Positions 10,406 through 22,161 of a stretch of 64,000 nucleotides of DNA are shown here, one piece after another. Origin of the DNA: Muricea muricata (lineage: Eukaryota; Cnidaria; Anthozoa; Malacalcyonacea; Plexauridae). The stretch is taken from positions 67,176,355 through 67,240,354 of the forward strand of contig OY979717.1 of the NCBI GenBank assembly GCA_963855995.1, in the 5' to 3' direction. Under the pieces are notes generated by a model. The model did no database searches, was not told the DNA's origin, and saw only the letters and a list, made by a program, of their open reading frames with translations. Within the stretch, counting starts at the first letter, position 1. Each line of letters begins with the position of its first letter. The position numbers and the translations under genes are program-made.

Positions 10406-13400
10406 TCAATAGTTTTCTGTTCTAAATGCACTGGTAGTAGCCTGTGCTAACTGATCTAGCCTGTTTTCTTCTTCAAGCCTATATTGTAAGTTAGCTGATG
10501 ACTTCAAGGATGATAATCGTTCATATGTCATTGGTTCAATGACACAGGATGCAAGTGATTTTACTCGGCTAATAGCAACATAGGAAACTCCAGCAGTTCT
10601 TTCAGATTTGCCAATATCAATCCATGCTTTTGTAAGTGTTAGTCCCTGGCTCTTGTGTATTGTTAGAGCCCAGGCAAGTCTAAGAGGTAACTGTTGCCTC
10701 TCATGGATGCCTATTTCTGTCTGCGATGAGACAGTGATTGGACATAGTGGAATGCACAATGGTTTGCTTTCAATAAATGCAGGACCTCTGTAGTTCTCAA
10801 ATTCTACCATTACTGCAATAGGTAAATCAGGTGGTTGATAGTTATTCTCATAGATTATGTCAACAACTGTTCCAGTGGCCTCATTGCAAAGACCAACACA
10901 TGACCATAAATTCATGGTTAACATGACTCTAGCACCTTTTTCTTGAAACACAACAGGTTCTAATCCAGACATGTCATCTGGGGATATTTTCTTGGCCACT
11001 GCAGAAGAATGTCGAGCATTGATATGAGCAATTGGAAGCCCAAGTTTTGTTAGTTGCTCGTGGTTGTAATTACCAACTTGCTCATCACTGTAGAAGAGTC
11101 TAGTGGAATCTTCAAATTCATACAAGTTAGTGACATTAGATGGCTGACGAGTCAGAAGTAATTCCCAGTCATCAACTGTGGATTCGCCTTTGCGAAGTCG
11201 TAGTTATAAATCTCTGAACAGAACTTGTTCAGGTGTCATACCTTGCACACGTTGATTTACAGTCAGTTTGACAACTTTGTCAAACATATGATATGCTTGA
11301 AAACCTTGTTCACCAACAGCATTTGATGGTTTAGCATGGTAAAGAGGCTTATCTGCTACTGGTGGTAATTGACCTGGATCACCAGTCAAAATCAAAGATT
11401 TCCCTCCAAATACTTTGTCATTATAACCAGTTGCTTGTTTACAACGTTTGTCCATCCAACCAAAAGTAACTTGGCCAAGCATGGAGTATTCATCAATAAT
11501 GATGCAATTAATGTTGTTAAGACTCTCTTGTAACCTACACAAACTTTGTCCTGTTAGATCTTTATTACCCCTTGACCCTACAGGTAACTTTAACAGAGAA
11601 TGTATAGTTACACCTCTAATATTATATGCTACTTTACCAGTTGTAGCAGTAACTGCACATCTGCTTTGTAACAAGTTGCGAATTGCATTAATGAGGTAAC
11701 TTTTACCAGTTCCTGCAACACCATTTATAATGAGACATAATGACTCTCTCTCAGATGATGTATCATCAAAATGAGACTTGACAATATCATAGGCAAGTTT
11801 TTGCATTTCACTAAAACTGTTGATGTCAACAACCTCATATTGCTCATCAATAATGTATTCCTCTTTATTCTTTTTTATCCAAGTTGACATTTCTTGGATT
11901 TGTTGTTCTGAATAATTGGCACTGTCAAGATGCCAGTTTTGCATTGTTTCTGGGGTTTGCTCTAGTGTGTTATCAAATGGAGTGTGAAGGTCTGATATTA
12001 CCATCTACTCTTCCCGAGTTCTCTCCTGTTCTTGAGAAAGTTCATTTTTTGGCTCTTGACTTTGAATGACAGCTTGTAACTTGTCAAACCAGTCTGGGAC
12101 ATTAGGTTGTCCATACGGTGTTTGCAAGAATTCTTGCCATGAATTGATTAAAATCTCATCTGTTGCTTCTTGATCACCCCAAGCATTATTCTGGGTTGTT
12201 TTCCAGGGTTTATACCTTAGAAGTTGATACTTACAATAAAGCCCAAAATTTGGGCATTTGGGATTAGGAGAATATGTTGGGAATATTCTGGGTATGACAT
12301 TTTCTGGCAATTTTGTCAATTCATTATTGAAAACCTTGTATGATGTTGCAAATTCAGCAAAGTTCATATTCATTACATTTTGTGAACTTTTATACTGCTC
12401 TCGATTAGCATACACATCAAGAAGTGAGTAATCAGTACATGATTCACCTTCTTCTGTTGTATCACGCCCTCTACGTGATCCATTCAGACTGACTGGCATC
12501 ACTTTAAAGGATGAGCTGTGAAGTTTTAAAGACAATAAATGATGCATTGTCTCCTGAGCTGCATAATCTCTTTCTCCAAGAGATTTCATAACCACCTTCT
12601 TAATAGCTCTACGAGGGTCACTATTACTGTCAAGATTTTGCACAATTGAATTAAATGCTTGTGTTAACATAGGTGACCTTGGTTCACCTTTAGCTGCATA
12701 TTTTGTGAGATATTCAACGCAAGTGTAATGATCAATAACAACTTGAATAACACAGTTAGCTCTCCATCCTTGGATTTGAAGTTTTTGATGGCTATTTAAT
12801 CTTGAATCATTTCGTTTAGTCACAATCTTAGCTCGATAATGTTCTTCCCCTGAAGTGTGAATCTTTTCAAATTCTAATTTTGTCTGAAGACAATGATCAA
12901 AAGGGAAATGAAATCTACATTTTAATTCAGTTTCATTTGACTTTTTTCTAAGGCAATAGCTTGTACTACAACGAGTGTTTCGCCGAACCATGTTTAACAG
13001 ATCTATATAATCTGATTGTTTTTCATGTTCTGGAATATCATTATGACGCCTTTGACATGGATGAGCTTGAGGTCTTATCCAGATGTTTTCATCTGGTGGA
13101 TTCGGATTAACAGTTGATAATAGCCAGTCAACATACTGACATACTGTTTTAGCTGCTCTTTGCCCAGCTTCAACATCTTCATCTAGTTTAGTTGTGTCAG
13201 AACAATCGTTTTCATCTTTGTATTTTTGGGCTAAGAAACCTTTCAAAGCAGTTTGTGTAAGTTGACACAAACCTGGGTCATTATTTAGTTTTGCAGAGCC
13301 ATGACAATGGATACTGCCTCTTCCCTGATATTCATATCGAAACCAGTGCCATTTTGCCCCCAGTGATTCGTAAAGCCAGTGTTTTATGAAGCTTTCTAAT

Positions 13401-14787
13401 CGTTGGGTAAAAAACCAATCCACAAGATGGGGATTGCTAATAACATTTTGGCGCCTTACATCACTGGTAGAGTTAGCAGTTTCACAGTCAGGATCAGTTT
13501 TAAACAGGTCATGTAATTCTGGCCAATGCATATCTGCAGAGGAGAAAGTAAAGAATAATGTTGGTGCTCCAACATTAGTTATAATAGCTTTCAGGTCTTC
13601 TCGTACTCTATTCCAGTAAGAACTTGTGCCAGCAATGTTCCCAACATATCTAGATACCTTAGACATAAATAGATTAGCATTGTTGCTGGCAGCCATTTCA
13701 CGCAGTTCATCGATGGTAAGATGTGCTTCACCTGGGTTCTGTTTGAGGAATATTCCACTTTGTTGCAAGATTCGTTTCCTCTGAATCATATTAAAAGCCC
13801 AATAAGAAAATCTGGGATGCTTAGCAAAACGGTATACCCATTTACCATTAATAATTTCAGCAAATTTTAATAGATGCTTTATTCGTTTTTGAAGAGGGAC
13901 ATCTCTTAGAAGTCCTTGATTAGTAGGATCACCTTGCCCATCTGGAAATAAGGTTGGGAAAGCCATTGTGGCCAGATAAGATATTTGATATTCATTTAAT
14001 GGCTCGTTGTCAACTGATGGCCATTGCACTGGCTCATTTTCAGAAAGCTGATTTCTAACAGCATCACAACAGGTAGAAAACTACTCATTTCAGTAGCAGC
14101 ATTATAAACAATATCATCTGATGGGTTATCAGTAGGAGGACCTGTATCAGGTGAACAATCATCATCTGAGATGATATCATCATCAGCCTCAACTGTCATA
14201 AGCTCTGATGGTACACCATTTTCAGGCAATATGTTTAATGCATCTTCATTTATTATCAACTCAGAATAATGTGGGTTATTGTTTTTAAGCCAAACTAAAG
14301 CATTGTGCACTTTTTGTTTTCGCACTGTCACATCTTTGAAGGTATTGTCTCTACCTTTAACTTTAACAATAATCACAGCCAAGTCTTTGGGATATCTTGG
14401 CAAAGATGTCGCAAGTTCTGTGACATTTTGGGGCAAGTTAATACAATGCCCTGAGTAACCTCGTTGACCACCAGGTTTAATATAAACTCTCATGATTGGT
14501 AAAGCACGAGCAATTAACATTTCTTCAGTTTGAGTTAAATTTTGTAGTTGATGTGGAACTTTTGAAGGTATCATTGAATTTTCTGAAGAAAATTTCTTTG
14601 GAGATTTTTTATCTCTACAACATCGTGAACACACATAAGGTGTCCTAGATTTAGATTTCAAAGGCCATGCCTCCTGACACACTGCACACTGACTGACAAT
14701 GTACTTAACAGACTTATGGAATTTATTAATGTTAGTTTTAGTCCAACATTGCTCTTCAATAACACCATAGTTGGTGTTATCAAACAT
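10406..14787 (-). pseudogene. Helitron Rep/helicase (RepHel), C-terminal part
   Basis: Reading leftward from 14787: a C-x2-C pair (CAVCQEAWP, then CSRCCRD) is followed by a DUF6570-like region ([19 protein letters not shown]). A frameshift near 14065 leads into the Rep domain (from 14029) with [12 protein letters not shown], the HUH-type metal site as GRGSIHCHG, and catalytic tyrosines in [17 protein letters not shown] at 12005-12007 interrupts the same frame. The helicase follows with Walker A GVAGTGKS, Walker B IIIDEYSMLG and LTGDPGQLPPV. A TAA at 11204 interrupts again. The last part has TIHKSQGLTL and YVAISRVKSL, ending at 10406. One frameshift and two in-frame stops make this copy inactive. 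RepHel nicks, unwinds and transfers single strands in rolling-circle transposition. Confidence 0.93.
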
Positions 14788-14793
14788 GTTTAA

Positions 14794-15292
14794 AGTGCTT
14801 ATGAAACGAAATTTTCTCCAACAATTTTCGTATTGTATTCGAAAGATTAGTTAAAATCACTGTATAACTTGTTTGATAGAATTTTTGTAAATGCCTTACT
14901 TTTCGAGATATTCAATTTTATTTTATTTGAAAATTACCTAACCAGTGACGTCATACTGCATAATCACTTTTCAAAAAAGCTGAATTAATTTAAAAAGTAC
15001 TCAAGATACAACACCTAAATACCCAGGTCTGGATGTTAAACATAGCCTACACACATGTTAGTGTAGTTTTAGTTATTTTCCACTATTATATGCTACAAAG
15101 TAAGCAATCTAACAGTCGCTCATTATGCAGTATGACGTCACTGGTTAGGTAATTTTCAAATCAAATAAATTTGAATATCTCGAAAAGTAAGGCAGTTACA
15201 AAAATTCTATCAAAGAAGTTATACAGTGATTTTAACTGATCTTTCCAATGCAATAAGAAAATTGTCGGAGAAAATTTCGTTTCATAAGCACT
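14794..15292. mobile_element. TTAA-flanked MITE, ~500 bp, with ~170 bp inverted arms
   Basis: The arms begin AGTGCTTATGAAACGAAATT and are inverted copies (14794 to about 14965 and about 15126-15292). TTAA lies on both sides (14790-14793 and 15293-15296), the duplication used by piggyBac and Kolobok elements. Both arms hold a TGACGTCA octamer. It splits the Helitron gene between its charged-repeat part and the Rep part, so it is younger. Confidence 0.85.
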
Positions 15293-15297
15293 TTAAA

Positions 15298-16621
15298 TAG
15301 TGCAGTTGATTTATTTTATGTTGAGACTGTGAAACTTCTTTTGCTCACTTTTGTTTCTTATCATACCTTTCTTTCTCAAGTCTGAGTTGTCTCTGACTTT
15401 CAGTTTCGTCTGACCGTTTACTTTTTTCAGACACACGGTCCTTTTCAAGTCTGATTTGTCTCTCATTATCAGTTTCCTCTGACCGCTTACTTTTTTTAGA
15501 CAGACTATCCTTTTCAAGTCTAATTTGTCTCTCACTGTCAGTTTCCTCTGACCGCTTACTTTTTTTAGACAGACTATCCTTTTCAAGTCTGATTTGTCTC
15601 TCATTGTCAGTTTGTTCTGACCGCTTACTTTTTTTAGACAGACGATCCTTCTCAAGTCTGGTTTGCCTATCATTGTCACTTTCTTCTGATCGTTTCCGTT
15701 TCATAGTCTCACTTACTTTACGAAGTCTAATTTGTCTATCACTGACAATTTCATTTAACTGTTGCCTTCTTTTGTACACAGCAGCATTTTTAAGCCGTAG
15801 TTGTTGATCAAGTTCAGTTTCTACTGACCGCCTTTTTTTCTGGTAATCTTGATCTTTAGCACATTTAGCCTTTTGCTGAGCACCACATTTATGTAAATGG
15901 AGAGGCACAATTTCAAATAAATTGGTATTTAATGCCACTGCAAGGCAATACAAGTATTGTTCTAACTCTAGAATATTGGCAAATTTCATTACAACAGCAG
16001 TGCCATTAGGATTAGGCATGCCATTTAAGTCTCTTGCTTGGGAGTCAATCAAATAGAAAAATTCTGTTTGCTTAATTAAGGCCATCATACAGCCTTCCAA
16101 AACTAAAATAGCATATCTATCATTATAAAATGCATTCAAAAGTGCTGTGTGAATATTATAATAATGAGATCCAATGTCTCCTTCCATTATAACAAGACCT
16201 TGACACTCATCACCATACTTTATATACAAAATTTGGTTTTCATTTTTTTCCTCATTGGGTTCAATGGGAACTTGTAAATTATCATTGTTTCGTGCCTCAG
16301 ATGGCTCCACCACAATGGGCAGATCAATTTTATTTTGTGCCTCAACGGGCTCCACCACAATGGGCAGATCATTATTATTTTGTGCCTCAACGGGCTCCAC
16401 CACAATGGGCAGATCAATTTTATTTTGTGCCTCAATGGCCAGATCATTGTTATTTTGTGCCTCAATGGGCAGATCATCATTATTTTGTGCTACCACAACG
16501 GGTAATCTAACAGGCTGCAAATTGACTGTGTCGATTATATCGTAAGAAAACATGCTCGAACAGCCTGAAACACTAACAACTTTTGGCAAATTATCTATCG
16601 ACAAAAACTCAACACTCTGCT
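15298..16621 (-). pseudogene. Helitron N-terminal region: protease-like domain and charged repeats
   Basis: Three parts follow one another. First comes a low-complexity stretch built of about 15-residue repeats (EAQNNNDLPIVVEPV and variants, 16255-16500). Next is a globular part (about 16220-15890) with YAILVLEGCMMALI, FYLIDSQARD and LELEQYLYCLAVALN. This resembles the second half of the C76 cysteine-protease fold seen in some Helitron proteins and herpesvirus tegument proteases, though the expected D-x-H is D-x-Q here. Last is a 23-residue charged repeat (RSEETDNERQIRLEK type, about four clear copies, 15380-15700), probably helical. A TGA at 15345-15347 interrupts the frame before the MITE. 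The upstream part lies beyond the Gypsy element. Confidence 0.7.
15400..15700 (-). repeat. 69 bp tandem coding repeat in the Helitron gene
   Basis: About four units of 69 bases encode a 23-residue Arg/Lys/Glu-rich repeat. Unit-to-unit differences are mostly silent or conservative. Confidence 0.8.
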
Positions 16622-16808
16622 TGTAACGAGCACTGTGCTATAAACTATGTATTTAATGGTTTAAACTCTTTTTTTTACAAGTGTATTTCACTAAGCCCAT
16701 GCTTCTAGTTAGTAACCATAACAACGAGTTCTTTCGTTCTATACTTCCGGGTCCCGTGACCTTATGATACTTTGTCCCGGTGGTCAAAGTCCGGTAGATA
16801 TTGTCACA
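16622..16808 (-). repeat. 3' LTR of the Gypsy element
   Basis: It starts TGTAAC and ends GTCACA in plus orientation, and matches 21756-21942 with about six differences. Confidence 0.92.
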
Positions 16809-16819
16809 TCCTTTCCCTT
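16809..16819 (-). other. Polypurine tract
   Basis: AAGGGAAAGGA on the minus strand lies directly upstream of the 3' LTR, the expected plus-strand primer position. Confidence 0.7.
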
Positions 16820-16879
16820 ATAAAAATATGAATGTAAAAGTACTAATAATACTATAGTTTTAAACAGTTCACGTAAGAT

Positions 16880-17087
16880 CAATGTCAATAGAAGTAATCA
16901 GGAGTTTTCAACAGACGTCCCCGGGATGATCTTCTTTCTGTTGGATTACTTGGTTCACCGAGGTTGGGAGATAAGTGATTTGATTTAACACCCACATGTC
17001 CTCCGGTTATCTCTGGTGGGGGTTTTCAATTGTAGACGGCGGGTCATTTTGTAATGGTTGATTCGGAGTTTCAAGTGCGAGATCCGT
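16880..17087 (-). pseudogene. pol: Gypsy Pol C-terminal tail
   Basis: After the nested TIR element the minus strand continues LALETPNQPL in frame with the upstream part. With one more shift near 17025 it ends in an Arg/Ser-rich tail (RRSSRGRLLKTPDY) near 16880, close to the polypurine tract. Confidence 0.6.
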
Positions 17088-17778
17088 GGCCAGAAATTTA
17101 AGACATTGCGCCCGTGCGCTAGCTATTGTGAGGGCAGCGTTAGTTCGCAAAAATGCTAACAAAATTTTAAAATGCTTTGCACGGTTTTAAAGCCTGGTTT
17201 CTAAGCTTTATTTTGATACCAAACATGGAGAACCTACTGGAATACATCTTTATAAAAATTGGATTTCATTCGGTGGAAATTTGGTTGAACATAAACATTT
17301 GTGCTGTAATTGTTACAGCAACAAGTTAAGAATTTCGTGTTATTAATCTCGAAAATGTAATCTGTTGGGCTAAACAAACAGCTTTGAAAATTTTTGTGGA
17401 AGTGGTCGAACATATATTAATTGCCAAACGAACCCGGCAAACTGCCCCAAGAACAGATGGGATCCAACTGGTGACACTAAAGTATAGCTATTGCGCGAAA
17501 ATGGCAGATAATGAAGAGAACTATTAAGAAGGAATGAACGGAAAATAGTTGTTTAAAATGTAACCAGTTCCACGTACGAATTAATTAAAAAAAGTACGGC
17601 AATGCAATAACGAAGCCCTTGCAAAGATTATTCGAACTCGGCAAATGCTTTTAGTACGGTATTGCGGTTGTATTTTGCAAATTTTTCATTAACTCCCATG
17701 TTTTAATGCTAATTGTGGCAGCCATATTTGTTCAAACAATCACGTCATGTCCAGTGCCAATGTCTTAAATTTCTGGCC
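17088..17778. mobile_element. TIR element (MITE-like) nested in the Gypsy element, 691 bp
   Basis: The ends are GGCCAGAAATTTAAGACATTG-like inverted repeats (about 20 bp), at 17088-17107 and 17759-17778. Removing it lets the Gypsy pol frame continue in frame. No clear target duplication and no coding sequence are seen. Two similar words (GTACGGCAATGC and GTACGGTATTGC) lie inside near 17593 and 17653. Confidence 0.65.
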
Positions 17779-18306
17779 ATGTGTTAGTGTATCATTTTCT
17801 TCAGATCTTTCTGTTGTTGTCCCTAGGTGCCTTCTGTTTCGCCGATATAATTTTCCTTCAGACATAACTTCGTATGATCGGGGCGCAACTTTCTTCTTGC
17901 AAACTCCTTTCCTCCAAGTCTTGTTCCGAGTGTTGGGCTCTGGTCGAATTCGAACTATATCACCTGGTTTTAGCTCTGACAGCGATTTACTTCCCCGATT
18001 AAAGAATGAAGCTTGCTTTCTTCTCTTGTTTGTTATCTGTTTCTCAACCATGGTTGGAACTTTCGGTTTCAACAAATTTACTGAAGTCGGCAAGAGTGTT
18101 CTTGTTCTCCTGCCCATCAGCCTCTGAACTGGGGATGAATCAAGCCCTTCAGTAGGTGTGTTTCTCCATGCTAGCAGGGCTAGATAGGGGTCTCTTTTAT
18201 CCTCTTGCGCTTTCTTTAGGATCTTTTTAGCTGTTTTTACCGCATTCTCAGCCTTTCCATTTGCTTCCGGATAGTGCGGGACAATGTTATGTGCTTGGAG
18301 TCCCAT
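17779..18306 (-). pseudogene. pol: Gypsy integrase C-terminal part
   Basis: It begins after the frame break with VPHYPEANGKAENAVKT, which holds the third catalytic residue of the integrase (E of NGKAE). A GPY/F-like C-terminal module follows (LKPGDIVRIRPEPN, then YEVMSEGKLYRRNRRHL). Coding stops being genuine at the inserted TIR element (17778), and pol resumes beyond it. Confidence 0.88.
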
Positions 18307-20036
18307 TCTTTGGCAAAATTCTCAAAGCTTGTTGACGAAAACTGGGGGCCGTTGTCACTTCGTACTTCTTCGGGTATGCCATGTCTAGCGAATGGTGACT
18401 TCATACAAGTGGTGATTGCTGCAGTCGTTGTTTGATTTAAGGCATTTACTTCAAAGTAGTTTGAATAGTCGTCCACCATCACAACGTATTCTTTATTGCC
18501 TAGTGTGAACAGGTCAACAGCCACTCTCGACCACGGGCGGTCCGGCACTGGTTGAGACATGAGGGGCTCTCTCGGTTGATCTTGTCGGTGGGCATTACAG
18601 GTATCGCAGCTGGATACGTATTCTTTGAGTTCTGTAGTCATACCCGGCCAAAAGACCACTTCTCGAGCACGTCGAAGGCATCCTTCAGCACCAATGTGAC
18701 TAGAATGTATCTTTTCTAGTATTTGAGCTCTCATCGACACGGGCACAATAACTCGCTCACCTTTGAAGAGAATGCAATCTTGTACTGATAATTCGTCGCG
18801 AAGTTTATAATAAGTTCTTATTCGTGGTGATACTTTGTTTCCCTGGTCTGGCCATCCATTTTCAACGTTCTTTTTCAGGTCTTGGAGGGTTGCATCCTCT
18901 CGAGTTTTCTCTTGAATCTCTTGCAAGCGTTCTGGGCTAATGGAAAGATACTTAGTCATTTTGACGTTCTCGACAGCCCTGATAAATTCTTGCTCTTCTA
19001 CACTAATTTGGTTGGGTGCACTCAGGTAAGCTCTGCTTAAAGTATCGGCGATGTACATTTCTGATCCTCGTTTGTAGATAACTTTCAAGTTGTACTTCTG
19101 CAACTGCATCATCATTCTTTGCAACCGTTTTGACGCTGCAAAGAGAGGCTTTCTTAAAATCACCTCCAGTGGCTTGTGATCCGTTTCGACGGTGATCTCG
19201 CGTCCAAATACATATTGATCAAAACGATCACAGGCATGCACGATGGATAAAAGCTCCTTTTCGATCTGGGCGTAGTTTCTCTCGGTAGCGGTGAGAGCTC
19301 GGGATGTAAATGCTACTGGATGACCTTCTTGTAACAGCGCCGCGCCAATCCCGGACTGCGAGGCGTCGCATTGGAGGGTTACTTCCTTGGCTACATCGTA
19401 GTATTGCAGGACCGGATGACTTGTGATCAGTGTTTTTACTTCATCGAATGTTTTCTGCTGATTTTCATCCCAGTGCCACTCAACGTCTTTCGCTTCTAGC
19501 TGACGAAGTGTTTCGGTGATCGTTGAAATGTTGGGTAGGAATTTGGAAAGATAATTCACCATTCCTAGGAATCTCTTCACTGACGGTACATTCGTTGGTT
19601 GTGGCATTTTCTGGACCGCTTCAACTTTCTTGGGGTCCGGTTTAATTCCTTCGGACGTCAGGAGATGTCCAATGTAGGGAACTTCGGTCATCCTTAGCTT
19701 GACTTTCTCTTTGTTCAGCTTGAGGTTTCTTTCACGGGCTCTTTGCAAAGCATTTTTGAGATTTTCGTCGTGATCTTTTGTTGCGGACTCGATGTCTTCA
19801 CCTTCCCCAAATACCAGCAGATCATCAGCTATTACTGCCGTCCCTTTCAGGTTTTCGAATGTGTTATTCATTCTTCTCTGAAACTCTTCGGGGGCTGAGC
19901 AGATGCCGAAGGGCATTCGAAGCCATCGAAAACGCCCAAATGGTGTATTAAAGGTTGTAAGAATGCTAGATTCTTCATCAAGCTTTATTTGCCAGAATCC
20001 ACTTCTGGCATCCAAAGACCGAGAACACCTTTGCAT
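18300..20036 (-). pseudogene. pol: Gypsy RT, RNase H and integrase (most)
   Basis: RT: DARSGFWQIKLDEES and the catalytic box as VIADDLLVFG, where I-A-D-D replaces the usual Y/V-x-D-D form. RNase H: TLQCDASQSGIGAALLQ, then IEKELLSIVHACDRF. Integrase: an HHCC zinc domain (KIHSSHIGAEG, then CDTCNAHR), then core acidic residues in VAVDLF and VRSDNGPQF. A frame change near 18300 separates this from the part with the catalytic glutamate. The protein would make, process and insert the cDNA. Confidence 0.92.
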
Positions 20037-21649
20037 TGCTTAACTTGGTAGCAACCTCTTCAATGGTGGGCATTGGGTAATGGGGTCTCTTAATAGCTCG
20101 GTTGAGATCTTTAGGATCTATGCAAATTCTTAATTTGTCGGGTTTTACCACTGTGACCATGCTCGAAACCCAATCTGCGGGGTCCTTTACAGGAGCCAGA
20201 ATTCCTTCTTCAACCATTCGGTTTAGTTCCTTTTTCAAAGGATCTTGTAGAGTGACTGGTACTCTGCGAGGAGGGTGTATTACTGGTTTCACACTTGGAT
20301 CAATTTCGATATGATAGCTTTCATCCAAACATCCAATACCTTCAAACACGTCAGCATATTCTTGAAAAATATCCGAAGTTGCATTTATTGACATTTTCTC
20401 TGGTGCCATGGCTTCTTTATCGTGCTTATCATTTACGAGGACCTGTAAAAACTTTAGCTTTTGGCATGTTTCAGCACTTAGAAGTGGTTTTACATCACAA
20501 TCGACCACTTGAAATTCAAGTAGATGCTTTGAGTTGCCTCGAGTGCATGTAACTTTACATTTGCCTACTGGGTGCATGACTGTTCCATTATACATGGTAA
20601 ATGTGGCATTACTTCTTTGTAGGTAGATGTCCTCTGGGTTTCCTATGGCTTGAACATACTGTTTTAATGGAAGGATATTACATGTTGCTCCACAATCTAA
20701 TTGGAACTTAATGTTTACCTTATCATTCACTTTCATACTTGCAAATAGTTGCTTTGGGATCATATTTCCCTTGCTTGGTTTTGCATTCAGTGCCCCAATG
20801 TGGTGTGTCACAGTGCCAATTGTATAGTCATTGTCCGAGTTGGCCTCATCCTCTTCAATATAATTTACTCTGGGTCTGTAAGCCTTTGATTTACACTGGG
20901 CTGCAAAGTGGTTGGGTTTTCCACACTTCTGGCATTTTGCTCCATATGCTGGGCATAGATTTTTGTCCCTTGGGTGTTTTTTTCCACAGTACTTGCAATT
21001 CACAAGAGGGATTGGTGTGTCCTGATCATGCTTTTTCGGGAGCTGTTCCCCACTTAACTTAACTGCATGAAGAGATTCTTCAGTTATTTTCTGGTCAGCT
21101 TTTATTTGTTTTAACTGGACATTTGTTAATTCAGCTGAACGCACTTTTTCAATTGCTGTTGGCAGGGTTAATTCAGGATCTCTCAGTAGCCTTTCCCTAA
21201 CAGAATTATCTTGAATTCCAAACACCACCCTGTCTCGGATCAACGACTCTTTTAAGTCCCCAAATTCACATGTATTAGCCATTGTTTTTAAAACAGTTAC
21301 ATAATGATCAATTGACTCACCATGTTCTTGGTTTCGTGAGAAAAACACAAAGCGTTCGTATATTGTGTTCTTTCTGGGGTTGCAAAAGGCATCAAATTTC
21401 TCCAAAACTTTGGCTATTTTGAGGTTATCACCGTCAGTGGCCCAGTTGAATGTGTTATAAACATCAACAGCTTCTTCGCCAATCACAGTGAGAAAAGTGG
21501 CCACTCTCGTTGCATCCTCTTTCTCAGATACTCCGGTTGCAATCTCGTAGTTTGTCCACTTCTGTTTAAACTTTTTTCCATTTTAGCGAAGTATTTCTAT
21601 CAAGTATTTTCAGCGGTTCAGGCGGCGGAAGACCAAGAGGCGAGGCCAT
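20030..21649 (-). pseudogene. gag-pol: Gypsy Gag, protease and start of RT
   Basis: The likely Gag start is ATG at 21649-21647. A frame change in an A-run near 21575 precedes the long open part from 21504. Gag matrix/capsid-like sequence is followed by zinc knuckle cysteines (CKYCGKKH, then CQKCGKPNHFAAQC) for RNA packaging. An aspartic protease follows with the active site DCGAT (usual form DSGAT), and then the RT N-terminus with VTVVKPDKLRICIDPKDLN. A second frame change near 20025 ends this part. Gag and Pol run in one frame here. The substitution in the protease motif and the two frame breaks suggest a dead copy. Confidence 0.9.
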
Positions 21650-21737
21650 TTTAACACTCTCGTCACCGAATAAAACGTTTGAATACAACCGTGTAAATAC
21701 AACGAATATTGCGAATCAAGTAAACAACATAAACGAG

Positions 21738-21755
21738 ATCCCACTCCTGACACCA
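21738..21755 (-). other. Primer binding site, matches tRNA-Leu 3' end
   Basis: On the minus strand TGGTGTCAGGAGTGGGAT directly follows the 5' LTR. It is complementary to a tRNA ending in TCCCACTCCTGACA plus CCA, as animal tRNA-Leu genes do (from general knowledge). Confidence 0.7.
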
Positions 21756-21942
21756 TATAACGAGCACTGTGCTATAAACTATTTATTTAATGGTTTAAAC
21801 TCTTTCTTTTACAAGTGTATTTCACTAAGCCCATGCTTCTAGTTAGTAACCATAACAACGAGTTCTTTCGTTCTATACTTCCGGGTCCCGTGACCTTATG
21901 ATACTTTGTCCCGGTGGTCAGCGTCCGGTAGATATTGTTACA
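21756..21942 (-). repeat. 5' LTR of the Gypsy element
   Basis: The partner of 16622-16808. Its inner terminal dinucleotide is altered (plus-strand TATAAC against TGTAAC), a small decay mark. Confidence 0.92.
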
Positions 21943-22161
21943 TTGCTCTAACACAATTAAGCCTTTATTCAGTGCTTTTAAGTACATTTGGTCACCTTGT
22001 GATAAAACATTATCAAACATTGTTGTCGACCAATCGATCAGTGGGTTATTTTGGGCTGTAATAACTGCCGCTAAGCTCATAAAAGCACACTGCTTTCCCC
22101 TAGTTTGAACGTTAAAACGTTCATCGCCTTGGTGCATAGTAGCACAAAGAAATAAAGCCAT
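21943..22161 (-). pseudogene. Helitron protein N-terminus (cysteine-protease-like)
   Basis: The start is chosen at ATG 22161-22159 (MALFLCATMHQGDERF). The motif RGKQCAFMSLAAVITAQ looks like the nucleophile-cysteine block of a C76/tegument-type protease (Q-C followed by a helix). The segment ends at VLEQ, where the Gypsy element was inserted, and continues in frame at 16621. Open reading upstream of 22161 (to 22491) looks like non-coding leader and is not included. Confidence 0.65.

Larger units (their letters stand above)
16622..21942 (-). mobile_element. Ty3/Gypsy LTR retrotransposon, 5.3 kb
   Basis: Two 187 bp LTRs (16622-16808 and 21756-21942) flank gag-pol on the minus strand. The flanks CTGCT and TTGCT look like a 5 bp duplication with one change. 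The LTRs differ at about 6 of 187 positions (roughly 3%), so the insertion is fairly young. The domain order (Gag zinc knuckle, protease, RT, RNase H, integrase) is that of Ty3/Gypsy. It lies within the Helitron gene and itself contains a TIR element at 17088-17778. Confidence 0.93.
10406..22161 (-). mobile_element. Helitron coding region, split by a MITE and a Gypsy element
   Basis: Minus-strand pieces at 22161-21943, 16621-15298 and 14787-10406 form one long Helitron protein: a cysteine-protease-like N-terminus, a charged repeat region, a DUF6570-like part, a Rep nuclease and a PIF1-like helicase. Reading resumes in frame across the Gypsy element once it and one 5 bp target copy are removed, and across the TTAA-flanked MITE as well. 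Element ends (5' TC, 3' hairpin and CTRR) were not located, so only the coding span is given. Confidence 0.85.

Noticed and set aside
15604..16545. Several plus-strand frames with repeated segments
   Set aside because: Shadows of the tandem-repeat region of the minus-strand Helitron gene.
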